DNA from: Vitrella brassicaformis
Lineage: Eukaryota > Sar > Vitrellaceae
DNA: 64,000 nt
Direction: 5' to 3'
Assembly: GCA_001179505.1 (NCBI GenBank)
Contig: CDMY01000508.1
Span: 1-64,000, forward strand
Shown: positions 12,061-23,575 of the stretch, in pieces
How positions within the stretch are numbered: position 1 is the stretch's first letter
How the letters are laid out: every line of letters begins with the position of its first letter
Made by a program: the position numbers and the translations under genes
Notes under the pieces: model-generated
The model's database searches: none
The model's input: only the letters and a program-made list of their open reading frames with translations
What the model was told of the DNA's origin: nothing

Positions 12061-14218
12061 CGCTCACAATGGACTCGGTCTGGATGGACCATCCAGTGAC
12101 TGCGCTTCATCAGAGCACCTGGCCAGTGTCCTTTCTCACCTCTGTGCTTCGTCTGCGACTCCATCGCCGCGACGGGGAAGCAAAAGAGTGTCCAATATCA
12201 GAACATCTCGAGGCTATTGTCGTCAGATCCCAGCTGCGAGAGGACGCAGAGCGCCAATACCAACCAAAATGCTTTCGAAGAATTCCAAGTAAAGGGCCCC
12301 CGCAAGCGGGTGCCCTTAGAGCCGCGAATCGGGCGGGGAAGGCGGCAGTGGTGCTTGCAGTGGCAGTACGATGATGAGTAGCACGAGTGGCTCCAATGGC
12401 CGTCGAGAGGTATCATCGCTTCATCTCATATATGGTCAGGTCCGCAATGAGCTCAGTGAATTCTGTGGCGTGTCAAGTGCAGGAAGGAACTCGCTAGGAT
12501 TACACTCATGCCGACAGGCAGGCGAGTGAGACACGGGGTCAGTCCGAGAGAGCATGGAGTATACGTGTGAAGTATGTGTCTGAAGGATGTATGTGTCATG
12601 TGCATCTTACGATGTGCCCTCCCAACTCACACTAATGATATACCCACACAATAATTCATGATGGGATGGATTGAAACATAACATATCCATGTACACGTGC
12701 ACACAGGCAGGGGCACACAGTCATACGTCACACAGTCAATACGTCTTAGCTTGCAGCACTTCGACTGCTCCAATGACANNNNNNNNNNNNNNNNNNNNNN
12801 NNNNNNNNNNNNNNNNNNNNNNNNNNNNNNNNNNNNNNNNNNNNNNNNNNNNNNNNNNNNNNNNNNNNNNNNNNNNNNNNNNNNNNNNNNNNNNNNNNNN
12901 NNNNNNNNNNNNNNNNNNNNNNNNNNNNNNNNNNNNNNNNNNNNNNNNNNNNNNNNNNNNNNNNNNNNNNNNNNNNNNNNNNNNNNNNNNNNNNNNNNNN
13001 NNNNNNNNNNNNNNNNNNNNNNNNNNNNNNNNNNNNNNNNNNNNNNNNNNNNNNNNNNNNNNNNNNNNNNNNNNNNNNATCCATCGAAATACACATGGGC
13101 ACGAGCAGAACAAACACTTCGTGCTCCCAGACACTTGACACAAACATCGGCTGCGCACACACGCGAAGGCGGTGGTCACTGGGTTGCGGGAACACCCACA
13201 TACAGGCCGGTTGTGTGTGCGGCAGACGGTCGATACACATCCATTCACTCCATGTCAACGTCCTCCTGTCTGTCTGCTCTACCTTCCTGTTCGTACGCAC
13301 CTTGTCGGAGGGATACACGGGACTCGCGACACAGATCCACAAAGACAAACACGATGCGAGATGTCCACGTCGAATCAAGATCAGATGTATTCTGTGATGT
13401 ACTTCCTCTCACCCTCCACAAAGCTTGAAAGCCACAGCATCAGACAGCCACGGACGAACACTGTTGCAGAGTTGTGTGTTACCGTCACTGCATGTGATGT
13501 GAGAACCTGTCATGTACACACAGACACCAACAACGTGTGCTGGAGTGATCACCACGTTGTGCGTCGCTCAATGTGGCACACGACAGGGATGACGGACAGG
13601 CACCGTGACATATATGAAGGTGGACCTCCATCTCCATCTGCACAACATATGGACACACATACGTACCATTCCAGCAACATGCATCAGTTGCCTCCTTCCT
13701 AATGTGTTTGTTCGTGTTCTTGCAGGCCCTCCGTCGCCGCGACCACCCTCATGCCTTCTTCGGACTCGATTGTTAATGCGCTGTCGCTTGTGATGCCAGA
13801 AGAAACACCTTTTCTGCCTCTTCTTTCCACTTGTCATCTTGGTCTTTACAGTCTTCGCTCTCCCTCAAGAAAAAGATCCGCAGCAAAGATCCGCAGCATG
13901 CAGCGGTTTCAGGAATTACCCTAGGCAGCCAGGCGGCAACAGTCCCGTTGTCAAACTCGGTGCCTTTTTTCCCGAGGTTTCAACGCGCTGGGTGAGTAGT
14001 GGGGGTGCCAGCAACAGCACTGGTGTGAGGTGACCTTCTGTTCTTTCAGTTCGACCGTGATCGACCGTTTTGTCTGACCGCACGCCTTCCGTCTGAGAAA
14101 GACGACGACCGTGCTGAAGTGTCAGCCCGATTCGCGGAATCAGTGAAGGCAGCAAAATGGGCGAAGAAGGAGCAGGCTGATCGCCTCCTGGCAGCTACAA
14201 GGCTCAACTTCTGTCGAG
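12061..14218. other. Intergenic region with assembly gap
   Basis: No supported gene. The unknown gene to the left and the TPM-RING gene to the right point away from each other, so promoters are expected at both edges. It contains the gap at 12779-13078. A pyrimidine-rich stretch followed by an open frame at 13839-14033 may be 5' untranslated sequence of the TPM-RING gene. Confidence 0.4.
12779..13078. other. Assembly gap (300 N)
   Basis: Exactly 300 N, so probably a scaffold gap of arbitrary size. Open frames that run through it are artefacts. Confidence 0.99.
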
Positions 14219-16551
14219 ATGCGTTTTCTCTTCCTGTTGCCGCTCTGCGCGGCCCTGTTTCTCCTGCCCGGCCCGTGCTCATGCGTCGGTCGTCCCGCAG
14301 AGCCCTTTCCTAACCCCCAGCGAGACCTCGAGCAGTGCGGTTTGGTGCAGCCGGCGTGGATCTGTGACCCTGACCACGTCCTGTCGTCGGTGACTGAGCG
14401 GGAGAAAGTGCAACACATCCTCAACGACATATACGAGAACGTGCAGGTGGAGTGCCCAGATGGATCAAAGAAAGGATTCCAGGTAGGGCAGGCAGCTGAC
14501 ACAATCAATGGTCATGTGTGTGACTGGTATGCGCTGATTGGTTGGTGCAGGTTGGCGTCGCATTGGTGGAGAAGATGATGATAGGCTGGGCGGACGTCGA
14601 GGACATGGCCTCAAAGTAAGGCAGCAGCATCTCTGGACGGCCGATGGGCAGGCCAGCAATTGCCTCCCTACTGTGTTTCCTGCTTGCAGGTATGCATCCA
14701 AGATCGGTCGCCAGTGGGGTGTGGGCCACGCCGGCTGTGACAACGAGGTCATGTTCTTCATGAGCTTAAGGGACCGGGTCGTGCACATCAAGACGGCGCG
14801 ACAAGCGGCCATGCGCGTCAGTGACTACGACATCGATGGTATCATCGAATCCATGAAGTGAGTGAGTGAGTGAGTGAACATTCGAACCTGTTGCAAGCCT
14901 GTCCTCCTCCGGTCACTTGACTTGATGCCTCTCTGCCCTGCCCTGCAGGCCGTCTTTGCGTGCCGGCAAGTACGACAAGGCGGTGCAAGGCGGCCTCATT
15001 CTGCTGAAGCGCGAGTTGCAGAAGCCCCCCCGCCAACCTGTGGACATTTCCTTCGTTTTCAGCGCCTGGGTGGTTCCCATATTCGTCGTGGTAATGGTGC
15101 TCGTCTGTGGCGGGTGGCGGGTGATCGCTGCCCTGCTGATCGGCATGTTCATGGGCTTGGCGAGTCTCATCGGACATGCCATCGCGACTGTGGCCGACTG
15201 CTGCAGGTGAGGGTGTGGCTCTGGGAGGAGTGAGTACATCTGTGGATGGGATGGATGGTGCAACTAACTGTTTGTGTGTCTCTTCCAGGAACATGCTGGT
15301 CAAGCGGGAGCGAGCCGAGGCCCAGGCAGCCCTCGACCGTGTGGCCAACGAGCTGGGCGTCACCCCCTCAGCCCCCCCTCTCGACCCAGACGCCCAGCCC
15401 TCACCAGTGACCGCCCCCTCTCCCTCTGACTCGCCCACCCACCAGTCGCAAGCCATCTACCACCTGGTGGAGGACAACACGTCGCACATCTGTCCCATCT
15501 GCTTGGAGGATCTCATCCCACCCCGCACGGACAAAACCGGCACGAAAAAGAAGGACCAGAAGGACAGCGGCAAGGGTGGGTCGGGCGGAGTGCGTGAGCG
15601 AGAGGTCAAGGCGCTGCCGTGTGGCCATCGGTTTCACAAGGTCAGCACGCATCCCGCCACATACACAGATCGTTCGCTGACTGACATGTCTCTGTCTGTC
15701 TGTGTGGGTGCGTCTGATAGGTGTGTGTGGATGAGTGGCTGCGGGCGGGCGGCGCCACCTGCCCCCTGTGTCGGGCCGAGGCAGGCGACGACGACACGGG
15801 ACCGCCGCTGGCACACGAACGACCTGACGAACGACGGTAGGCGTCTACCCGCACATCAAAAGATACTCACAACAAACCCATCCACTGACGCACCAATGGT
15901 TCCTGCAGGTATCGTCGTCGCGTTGAGTACTTCCTCCGTCGGCTTGCGGCTCGGTTTCCCCGCACGCTCGGCCGCTCCGACATGGGCGCCTATCGCACGA
16001 CATTCATGGGCGCCCGGCCACGGCCCACACCACACACGGGCGGGGGGGCGTGCTTCACGACCTACCAGCCGCCTGTTTTCATCCACGTGAGACAATAACA
16101 ACCGAACACACAACAGACAGACAGTCGAAGGACGGCTTGTGTTGTTGTCCACGTGTGTGTGTCCAGGTGCCCCCCGTCCCCCAGCCAGCCCCTCCCCCCG
16201 TGCGCGTGCCCCTGCCGACGTTTGAGCAGACATACAACAATGTAAGCACAGTACACACAAGAGAGAGATTCCAAACGCACAGGCAAGAGATACTCTTCAT
16301 TCACGTGTCCTCCCGCCCGTTAGATTCGCTGGGTGCTCACAACTCCTGTCGTGCCGCCCGATGCCTTCGCTGCCCCAACCACCACTCACCGCCCCGACAC
16401 GACGACCCAGACCACCCAGCCCCACCAGGCGCCGCATCAGGCCCACCGCCACCACGATTGGGGCGGCTGGAGCTTCGGCCACTCGAGCACTGGTTTCGGC
16501 GGTGGGGGCTTCTCGGGTGGGGGCGGGGGCGGGAGCAGCGGAACATGGTGA
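14219..16551 (+). CDS. Secreted/membrane TPM-domain protein fused to a RING-H2 finger
   Basis: Nine exons join cleanly: 14219-14482, 14551-14615, 14690-14857, 14949-15206, 15289-15640, 15721-15836, 15909-16086, 16167-16241, 16324-16551 (TGA), giving 567 residues. Residues 1-22 are a signal peptide. Residues about 45-190 read as a TPM domain (YgcG/Psb32/MOLO-1 type; GRQWGVGHAGCDNEVMFFMS). Two hydrophobic helices follow at about 205-222 and 226-246. A RING-H2 finger has ligands C320, C323, C363, H365, H368, C371, C383 and C386, with a long Lys-rich insert between the second and third. The C-terminus is Gly-rich and ends FGGGGFSGGGGGGSSGTW, like the tail of bacterial YgcG-type TPM proteins. Inferred role: a membrane-anchored E3 ubiquitin ligase with a lumenal TPM domain. 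The domain calls are strong; the substrate is unknown. Confidence 0.88.
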
Positions 16552-17210
16552 AGAACGAAGGCATTGTATGCGGGTCGAGAGGGAGTCCAGGGGCAGATAC
16601 AATGATGGGGCGAGGGAAGGGGGGACGGAGGGTAGGTGCACTGTACAGGCAACAAATGAATGACGTGGGTCGGGTCGGAGGGAGCAAGTCTGGTATACAT
16701 GTATTTGTGCGAGTGTGGGCATTCATTCTTTTTGATGGAATCGAATCGCCTTCCCTGTATGTTGCCCGCCCTCGGTGCGGACGAGCACGGAAGAAAAGAC
16801 AAAGGGGAAGGGATTGCGAAAGGCGCGAGGCAGATTTACCGCTTTTGTGCAATAATTTGGTTCTGTGTGAAGAATCAGAGCCGTCAGTTCCGCTGGCAGT
16901 GTCGGAGGCCGCTGCTCACGGTTGAGACGGTGATGATGCTCCATACGTTGGACCAACTCAATGAATGCACAGCGACAGACGAATGGAATCGGGCACCAAC
17001 CCGTGACAGTGTGTGCACTACAGATTAGTGGCCACGTGTATGTGTGTGTACAGTAAGCACATTGCCTGCTATTTGATCAAGACTGACAGACAGACACTGC
17101 ACTGCTTCGTTCGTCTCAATGGTTTGTTAATAGCAGTCTGTCTCGATTCGATAAGTGTCTCATAATTCTCACACAAAGCATCAACACAGAGGTCTCTCCC
17201 GATTCACACG
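16552..17210. other. Intergenic between converging genes
   Basis: No supported gene. It holds the 3' flanks of the TPM-RING gene and the SRA-SET gene. Confidence 0.5.
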
Positions 17211-19840
17211 TCACACGTCAGTCACCACAACTGCGCGCTTCCGCCGCTTTGCCGGCGGCCCGCCTGCATCCCCCATCTCCGCTGTGTCCTTGCCCTGCTG
17301 CTCACCCCGTTTGTCGGTCCCGAAGCAGGACGTGAGTGGAGTGCCCTTGAGAAGTGGCTGGTTGGTGAAGAGGCCCACAACAGGCAGATGGCTCTCCACT
17401 TGGCCTCGCAGGATCATCTGCACACATGACATGCACGGACAACACCGACCGCACAAACAGGAAGGATGTCTGCCTGCCTCCATCCATGACACCACCCACC
17501 CTGCTTTGCTCACCTTCTGGTTCAGGTTGGTCTGCTCCGAGTGCCTCACAAAGCGGGCGGCGTTGCCAAAGTATCGCGTGTCGATGGCCGGCAGGGTCAA
17601 CTGCCAGTCGGGGTCAGCTCTCTCGACGTCTTCGGCGTAGCTGACTTGGATGAGTGGGTACCAGTCGTGTTCGTTGGCGGTGTATCGCGCGTAGCGGCAG
17701 TGGCTCTCGGCGACCGAGATGAGCTCACCAGCAACCTCCAGCACGTAGGTGTCCTTGTCAATGTCCTCCTGATGGACCCATACAGACACACAGATGTGTA
17801 CAAGTGCTCGCCTGTTTGCTTGGGTGGGCGCATGAGTGTGGTATGCTCGCTTACATCGGCGATGAGCTCCCACTTGCCGTCGTCTGTCTTGCGCACTGCG
17901 ACCTTCTTCTGCAGGCCAGGCTTGTACCCCCTGCGGACACCACAGAACCACAACCTGTCGCATCACGCATCCGCTGTCTCGCTGTCACGTACATGAGCTT
18001 GTTTGTCGGAATCTCATCGGTCCTCCGTCCGATGTCTTGCGAATCCGCACACCCGCCACATGCCCACTCACTGAGGTCATTGGCGGGCACCTGTGTGCTG
18101 GGTGGGCCAGCGAGCAGCTTGGTGAAGGCCACACACTGCGGCACATACCCATAGCCAGTGGGCACCTCGCCCGGCTCCCCACCGATGACACGCATCATGC
18201 CCCTCCTCTCTCGCCCCTGTGACGCATCTTTCTCTGCCTCCCAATCCCTCAGCGGCTCGGCGAGCAGCAAGCAGACGGCGGTGGGCGTGCGTTCGTCGAG
18301 GCCGCTCTCTGGCTGCACGATGGGCAAGTATCGCTCGATGACGCGGTTGGCGAGGGATCGTGGCACAGGGATGGTCTCCATGCGAAAGGGGTTCCCGTAA
18401 GTGAGGCACAGCTGGAACGGGAAGAAGCCGTAGCGACTCCAGTTGGGGACCTGAATCACAAATCAAGCGACGTACATCTGCTCGAATGCACAGACGTGTA
18501 CAGACGTGTCACGAGCATTTGGTCGCTCACCGTGTTGTCAGATGACGATGAGCTTCTCTCAGCCGCTCCTGCTGCTGCTGCTGCCGCGGCAGCTGGTGCA
18601 GGTGCGGGCTGGCCGCCTAAGTGGGCCACCACTCGGCCATGCCACTCCTTGGTCGGTCGAACATCCTTGCAGGCGGCGGCAAGCGCCTTGTCGAAGGCCT
18701 CCTGGAAGGTGTCCAGCCATATGATCTCCTTCCACTGCAAGGTCTTGTGTGATCCGTCCGACCGCCTCACGGCCAGCGACAGCCGTCTCGGCGAGCCTCC
18801 CCCGTTCTGATCGTGATCAGCCTTGTTCTTGGTTGCCAGCCTGCGCATGTGGCCGGGCTCATGGGCATCGGGCAAGCGCTTATCGTTGATGGGCGGCGTG
18901 TAGTCGGGGTCCTCCCCTGGCTGTGGCGTCAGATACTCCATGACAAACTTCCACACACGAGTATGCTTGACCGTGTCGCCCTCCTCCTTGTCGTCCTTCC
19001 TCGCCTTGATGATCTCCTCCCTGCCGACCTCGAAAGCCTCCTTGATGACATACAAGCCGTCATAACGATACCCCCAGCTGGACGTTGCCGAGGAAGGATA
19101 AGACACACACGTTGTGTGTGATGGATGTCCAGTGTACCTACCAGGGAGCGAATTTCCTTGGGTTGTCTTTGTAGCCCCGAATGACACGCACGGGGATTTT
19201 GTTTTTGGAGGACTGGAGCATGGCCCTGTTGCTCTTGTTGGTCATGTCTTGATCCGCCCCCTTGCCTTCGCCCGCGTACATGATGCGATCCAGCTTGTCC
19301 AGATCCTCATACATACTGTCCCCGCCCTCCCCGCCCATAGCCGCCACTGATCTGGTCACCCACTTGCCGTCCTCCCGCTGCAGGGTGCCTATGCCTTTCA
19401 TATTCTCCTGATGCAGACCCAAGAGCTTCAGAGTGGAACCTGAAACGCAGACAGACAGACGTAAGTAAGTCACAGTCTGTCAGCCAGGGTACGGTACACG
19501 GCACGTGTGCGCGTGACGGACGCTTACGGTAGGGCAGGATGGTGCCCGGTGGGACGGGGAAGTAGGGCAGCCCCACCACATGCCGCTCACTCGTCAGTCC
19601 GAGCTCCTCCTCAATCTCCCTGCACACAGCACTGTCGTTTTTCTTCTTCAAGCCCGAGCCAGCACCCTCCACGCCTTCCTCGTCGACCGCATCGGGGTTG
19701 CTGGCGTCCATCACTAAGGCGAACTTGCGATAAAGATATTTCCACTGGCCCTCCTTGTCGCCGCGCTCAACCAGATCATCCCAGATGGCTTTCTGCGCCT
19801 CATTGAATTCCGCCGTCACTTCTCTCACGCAATCATCCAT
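17211..19840 (-). CDS. SRA-YDG plus SET-domain protein (SUVH-like), SET apparently degenerate
   Basis: Seven minus-strand exons join in frame: 19840-19528, 19439-19142, 19077-18531, 18450-17993, 17930-17855, 17768-17514, 17417-17211 (TGA), giving 717 residues. An SRA-YDG domain starts near residue 83: GLPYFPVPPGTILPYR, YAGEGKGADQDMTNKSNRA, VRVIRGYKD, then the diagnostic YRYDGLY at about 207-213. In plant SUVH proteins this fold reads methylated DNA. Residues 539-682 align with a SET domain: GLQKKVAVRKTDDGKWELI, EVAGEL, GNAARFVRHSE (632-642), VGLFTNQPLLKG. The SAM-binding NHSC is RHSE, with Arg639 at the Asn position. The catalytic-Tyr motif DYG is SCFG, and no post-SET cysteines follow. The C-terminus carries a basic KRRKR nuclear-localisation-like patch. 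It is likely a nuclear methyl-DNA reader derived from an H3K9 methyltransferase, probably without activity. Confidence 0.87.
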
Positions 19841-20555
19841 TGGCTCCGATGCAATTCGCTTCCACCAGGAGCAGTCAGGCAGGATCCCTCACTCCTTCAA
19901 ACAAGACAGGCAGCATCATTTGGGTGGAACACTCGTCCCACCTCTGCTTCTGTTCACCTGTTTCCTTCCGTTCGATTCCTTCTTTCTCCGCGCGAGCTTA
20001 GCTCCGATCGGAGGGTAAATGGCGAAGGGAGGGCACAAGGAGGCCCTCTACACCACCAGGGGCACCCAAGGTCCCAAAAGAAGCCTCTCGGTCATCCTCG
20101 AATCCATGAGTTAAAGACGTACCAGTGGCGATGGACGAACGGAAGATGTACAATTTTTGAAGATGTACGGGACGCCCGTTGTGCCAAGGAGGAAAGCATC
20201 TGACAGATGAGCATCCTGCGAGCAAAACCTCACTTTGCCGGGTAAGTAGATAATCCATCCACGACCCCCACACCCCCCACTGAATGACACCAAGTGTGTG
20301 CGGTACGCGAAGATCTGTCGGCTGACAAGACAAAGCACTGCTCTTCACTTCACGTGCAGCAGCGGACCCACCTCATATAGCCACATGCACATGAAACAAA
20401 GTCCGTGCACAATCTCATCCACAGATCCTGCAGCATGTGGAGATTAAGATAAGTACACAACCTCGTAGGTATCAGTCGCTCTGTCATCGATCGTATGCAT
20501 GCATCCGATGCATCCGTCCATTGCATTCTCCCGCTCAGGGAAAAAAACGCCCAGG
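19841..20555. other. Intergenic / promoter of the SRA-SET gene
   Basis: No supported gene. The region is upstream of the SRA-SET start at 19840 and downstream of the aldo-keto reductase stop at 20556, both on the minus strand. Confidence 0.5.
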
Positions 20556-22105
20556 TCACAGCACTGTGGTTGAGTCCCAGCAGAATCTCCTTGATGCTGA
20601 CTGCTGCAGGCCATCCAGCACACCCATCTGCGCCTCACTCAAACGGAAATCATACACCTGAGGTCACATGTGCACCACCACACACGCGAATGAACGAAAC
20701 GTAGACAAAGGCGCCTCTCCGTGCACACCTGCAGGTTGCCGCGAATGCGGTCTGTGTGTGCGCTTCGCGGTATGACGGGAACTCCATGCTGCAAACTCCA
20801 CCTCAGCAGCACCTGCGCAGGAGTGCGATGGCACTCAGAGGCGACGCGCAACACAGCTGGATGGGTCAGGAGAGCCGAGTCGCCTGACCCAAGTGACGCA
20901 TACCTGCACACACAACAGACAGACACATGAACCAAAGCGTGACATACCGTGCAGTGCAGTCTGGATGCGGCCGTGTCTGTCTGCGTACCCCTGAATGACC
21001 AGTGGAGCGAAGGCAGGCGCGTCAGCGCCGCTGGTCTTGTCCCTCGGGGGCAGCCACGCGAGGAGGTCGCGGCGAAGGCAAAACGGGTGAAACTCTACCT
21101 GAACAAACCAAAAGTGATAGACACAGGTACCGACTAACTCATTTTGCCTTGTCTGATTGATGGACATGTACCTGGTTGACTGCCGGTGGGATGCCTATCC
21201 CGTCCTCATAAAGCGCATCTAGTGGGTGGAAGCGACGCAGGCAGATCATACCATGAAAATAGCAACCAACACATGTGCGGTGCGCACCGCACGCCATTTG
21301 TGTGTGTGTACCGTACCAAGGTGGGATGGGTTGAAGTTTGACACACCGATGGCACGCACCTTGTTGTCACGACACAGACACTCCAAAGCCTGACGGTAGA
21401 AGCCATGACTGGGCGATCGGGGGGTCCATCCCTTTCCTTGATAAGTGGCTAACCTTCCAGCTCTCATGGCGTGCCTTCCGATGCACTGCGTCCATGTGCT
21501 GCCTCTGAGGACACGACGGGCGCAAAAGGCAGCCGTGAGGCGTCGTAAATGGCATACGTGGACACGTGACAGCCCCCAGCACTCATCGCGTGTGTGTCAC
21601 CTTGGCCACGCCGGGCCAGTGCAGCAGGTAGAGGTCCAGCTGCTCAACGCCCAGCCGTCTCAAGCTCTGCAGGCAGGCCGCGTAGGTCTTGTCAAAGCCC
21701 TGAACACAAGACACGACCACACAAACATACATTAGGACCTCACCTCAGTGACTGGCGTGGCGTGAATCTCCCGCGTACAGTACCATCTCGTATGGCGATG
21801 CCTTGCTGGTGATACACACATGCTCACCACCATGACGCGACCGCCATCGACTCAGCGCAGCCCTGCATACAACACCAACAGAGGAGAACCAAACACGTAT
21901 CCAATTCACGACTCATGAGTGCCACTGCTTACTTGACATGTTCTTCATTCTTGTAGATGGATGCCGTGTCGATAAGGCGATAGCCGCACTCTAGGGCGGC
22001 CTCCACCGCCACCTCGCATTCATGGCCCTGCAGCCGATACGTGCCGAAACCGACTCGCGGCATTTCGATGCCTTCCCCGATGCAAACTGTCTTCCTTTCG
22101 TCCAT
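20556..22105 (-). CDS. Aldo-keto reductase
   Basis: Nine minus-strand exons join in frame: 22105-21933, 21862-21784, 21699-21601, 21504-21454, 21389-21317, 21218-21172, 21098-20989, 20903-20729, 20657-20556 (TGA), giving 302 residues, normal for the family. It has the AKR barrel motifs in order: MPRVGFGTYRL, LIDTASIY, ITSK, LDLYLLHWPG, RAIGVSNF, VNQVEFHPF, PAQVLLRWSLQHG, VIPRSAHTDRI and a final YDFRLSEAQM. The catalytic tetrad is complete: Asp46, Tyr51, Lys78 and His111. It should be a cytosolic NADPH-dependent carbonyl reductase; the substrate cannot be told. The start codon lies only about 10 bp from a 542-bp palindrome next to a retrotransposon, so its native promoter may be displaced or replaced. 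Confidence 0.92.
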
Positions 22106-22114
22106 CCTGTGTCT

Positions 22115-22656
22115 TGTCGGATAAATAGCGTGCTCAGGTTGCTCGTAGAGTAGTTGATGACCAAGCAGATGGAGTCAGAGTCTTTTCGCTTTGGAAAGAC
22201 CCAGTGTGCCTAACGCTATGGCGTTGGGCTTCCGCTAGAATAGTAGGCTCCGTTTCACGAAGCTACCTAAGAAAGCGGGTATCTCCCTGGGCTCTGGCCA
22301 GGGGTAACTGGCCAGACGGTATTATGTTTGGTTCTGCTGCTCGTTTCACGTAGCAGCCTGGGCTAGGGCTTGAGTGCCCTTCGACACCCCCTCTCACTCA
22401 AGCCCTAGCCCAGGCTGCTACGTGAAACGAGCAGCAGAACCAAACATAATACCGTCTGGCCAGTTACCCCTGGCCAGAGCCCAGGGAGATACCCGCTTTC
22501 TTAGGTAGCTTCGTGAAACGGAGCCTACTATTCTAGCGGAAGCCCAACGCCATAGCGTTAGGCAGACTGGGTCTTTCCAAAGAGAAAAGACTCTGACTCT
22601 ATCTGCTTGGTCATCAACTACTCTACGAGCAACCTGAGCACGTTATTTATCCGACA
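22115..22656. repeat. 542-bp near-perfect palindrome, candidate LTR
   Basis: Left arm 22115-22376 and right arm 22395-22656 (262 nt each) are reverse complements with four mismatches, all in the outer 95 bp or so, around an 18-nt spacer (22377-22394). The whole unit begins TGTCGG and ends CCGACA, that is TG...CA as LTRs do, and the copia-like coding region starts about 115 nt later. It is therefore either a self-complementary 5' LTR or a foldback/MITE-type insertion. No second copy is present in the window, so direct LTR proof is missing. Confidence 0.9.
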
Positions 22657-22771
22657 GGTTAAGAGCCGAAGCGCTTGGTGACTGGCGGACACACAGCAGA
22701 AACCGAGAAAGACAACTGACTGACTGAGAGAGACAGAGGAAACAAACACAGTCTGGCCGTGTCTCACAAAG

Positions 22772-23287
22772 ATGAGCTCAGGTTTTCTCTTTCGTCTGTC
22801 GTTGCGGCTGGGACAGTATCTGACTGACCCCGGGTTGTCTTTCTTTTGGCTGCTACTGGCTGCTGTGGGCCTCGACCTCTGCAATGGGGCACCCGGCACG
22901 CTTATGACTATCAAGGACACTGCTGTGTGGCTCATGAAGCTAGAGATACAGATAGGAGACGTCACTATCGACTGGCCGAACGTCCTGGCACTGGCGGTAA
23001 CTTACGTCACTGTCTAGCTGCTGATGTCAGAACAGAGGACACGGAGGTTCCTGACGTGGCTGAACAAAGTCGCACGAGGCTGCTACGTCACGTGGTGCTT
23101 TTTTATACTTCCTGTCTTCACAAGCTGTGTGGTTGTGATTATCGTCTATTATGTGGTCCATCTGCTGGTTGTTTATGTGGCTGTTTATGTGGCGTATCTA
23201 CTGACGACCCTGACGATCATGGTGACGCAGATGACTGCTATGACGCTATCACAATGGCATTCGTCAGCTCAGTGGCATCTTACTTAG
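22772..23287 (+). CDS. Retrotransposon hydrophobic ORF, interrupted by TAG
   Basis: An 81-codon ORF (22772-23017) ends in TAG, and two codons later the same frame continues from ATG 23024 to 23287. The two parts are thus one frame with a single stop. The first part has a helix-like FFWLLLAAVGLDL. The second is extremely hydrophobic (LPVFTSCVVVIIVYYVVHLL) with basic residues in front. Product and role are unknown. Such membrane segments upstream of gag are not a standard copia feature. It may be a decayed or read-through envelope-like or host-derived ORF. Confidence 0.5.
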
Positions 23288-23574
23288 GGTGCGCAGCAAC
23301 GTTTGCCGTCAACCTGACTATGACAGCTATCGTCTATCCGTCTATCGGTACCCTGGCTGTGTGGTACCTCAACCAGAGAGCAACAGGTCTGGGCTACACT
23401 GGACTACTCTTGCTCATCGTGTGCATGATGCTGCTACGAGTGCACGCGCTGCCAATCTCACCAGCCAACCTGACACACAAGGGATGCAGACACACACTCG
23501 ATTTATTTGTCAAACTGCTCGTGCTCACAGGCATCCCTACCTTGCTGGTTGGTCGTTGGGTGGTGTGGCAATGA
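23254..23574 (+). CDS. Retrotransposon hydrophobic ORF 2
   Basis: It starts at an ATG inside the previous ORF in another frame (34-nt overlap) and encodes 106 residues with about three hydrophobic segments (VNLTMTAIVYPSIGTLAVWY, GLLLLIVCMMLL, LLVLTGIPTLLVG). It ends in TGA where gag begins. With the preceding ORF it could form one multi-pass membrane protein if translation shifts frame. No family is recognised. Confidence 0.45.
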   Translation: MAFVSSVASYLGCAATFAVNLTMTAIVYPSIGTLAVWYLNQRATGLGYTGLLLLIVCMMLLRVHALPISPANLTHKGCRHTLDLFVKLLVLTGIPTLLVGRWVVWQ

Positions 23575-23575
23575 A

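Noticed and set aside
12627-13428. Open frames spanning the N gap at 12779-13078
   Set aside because: They are open only because N positions contain no stops; similar artefacts occur at the other two gaps.
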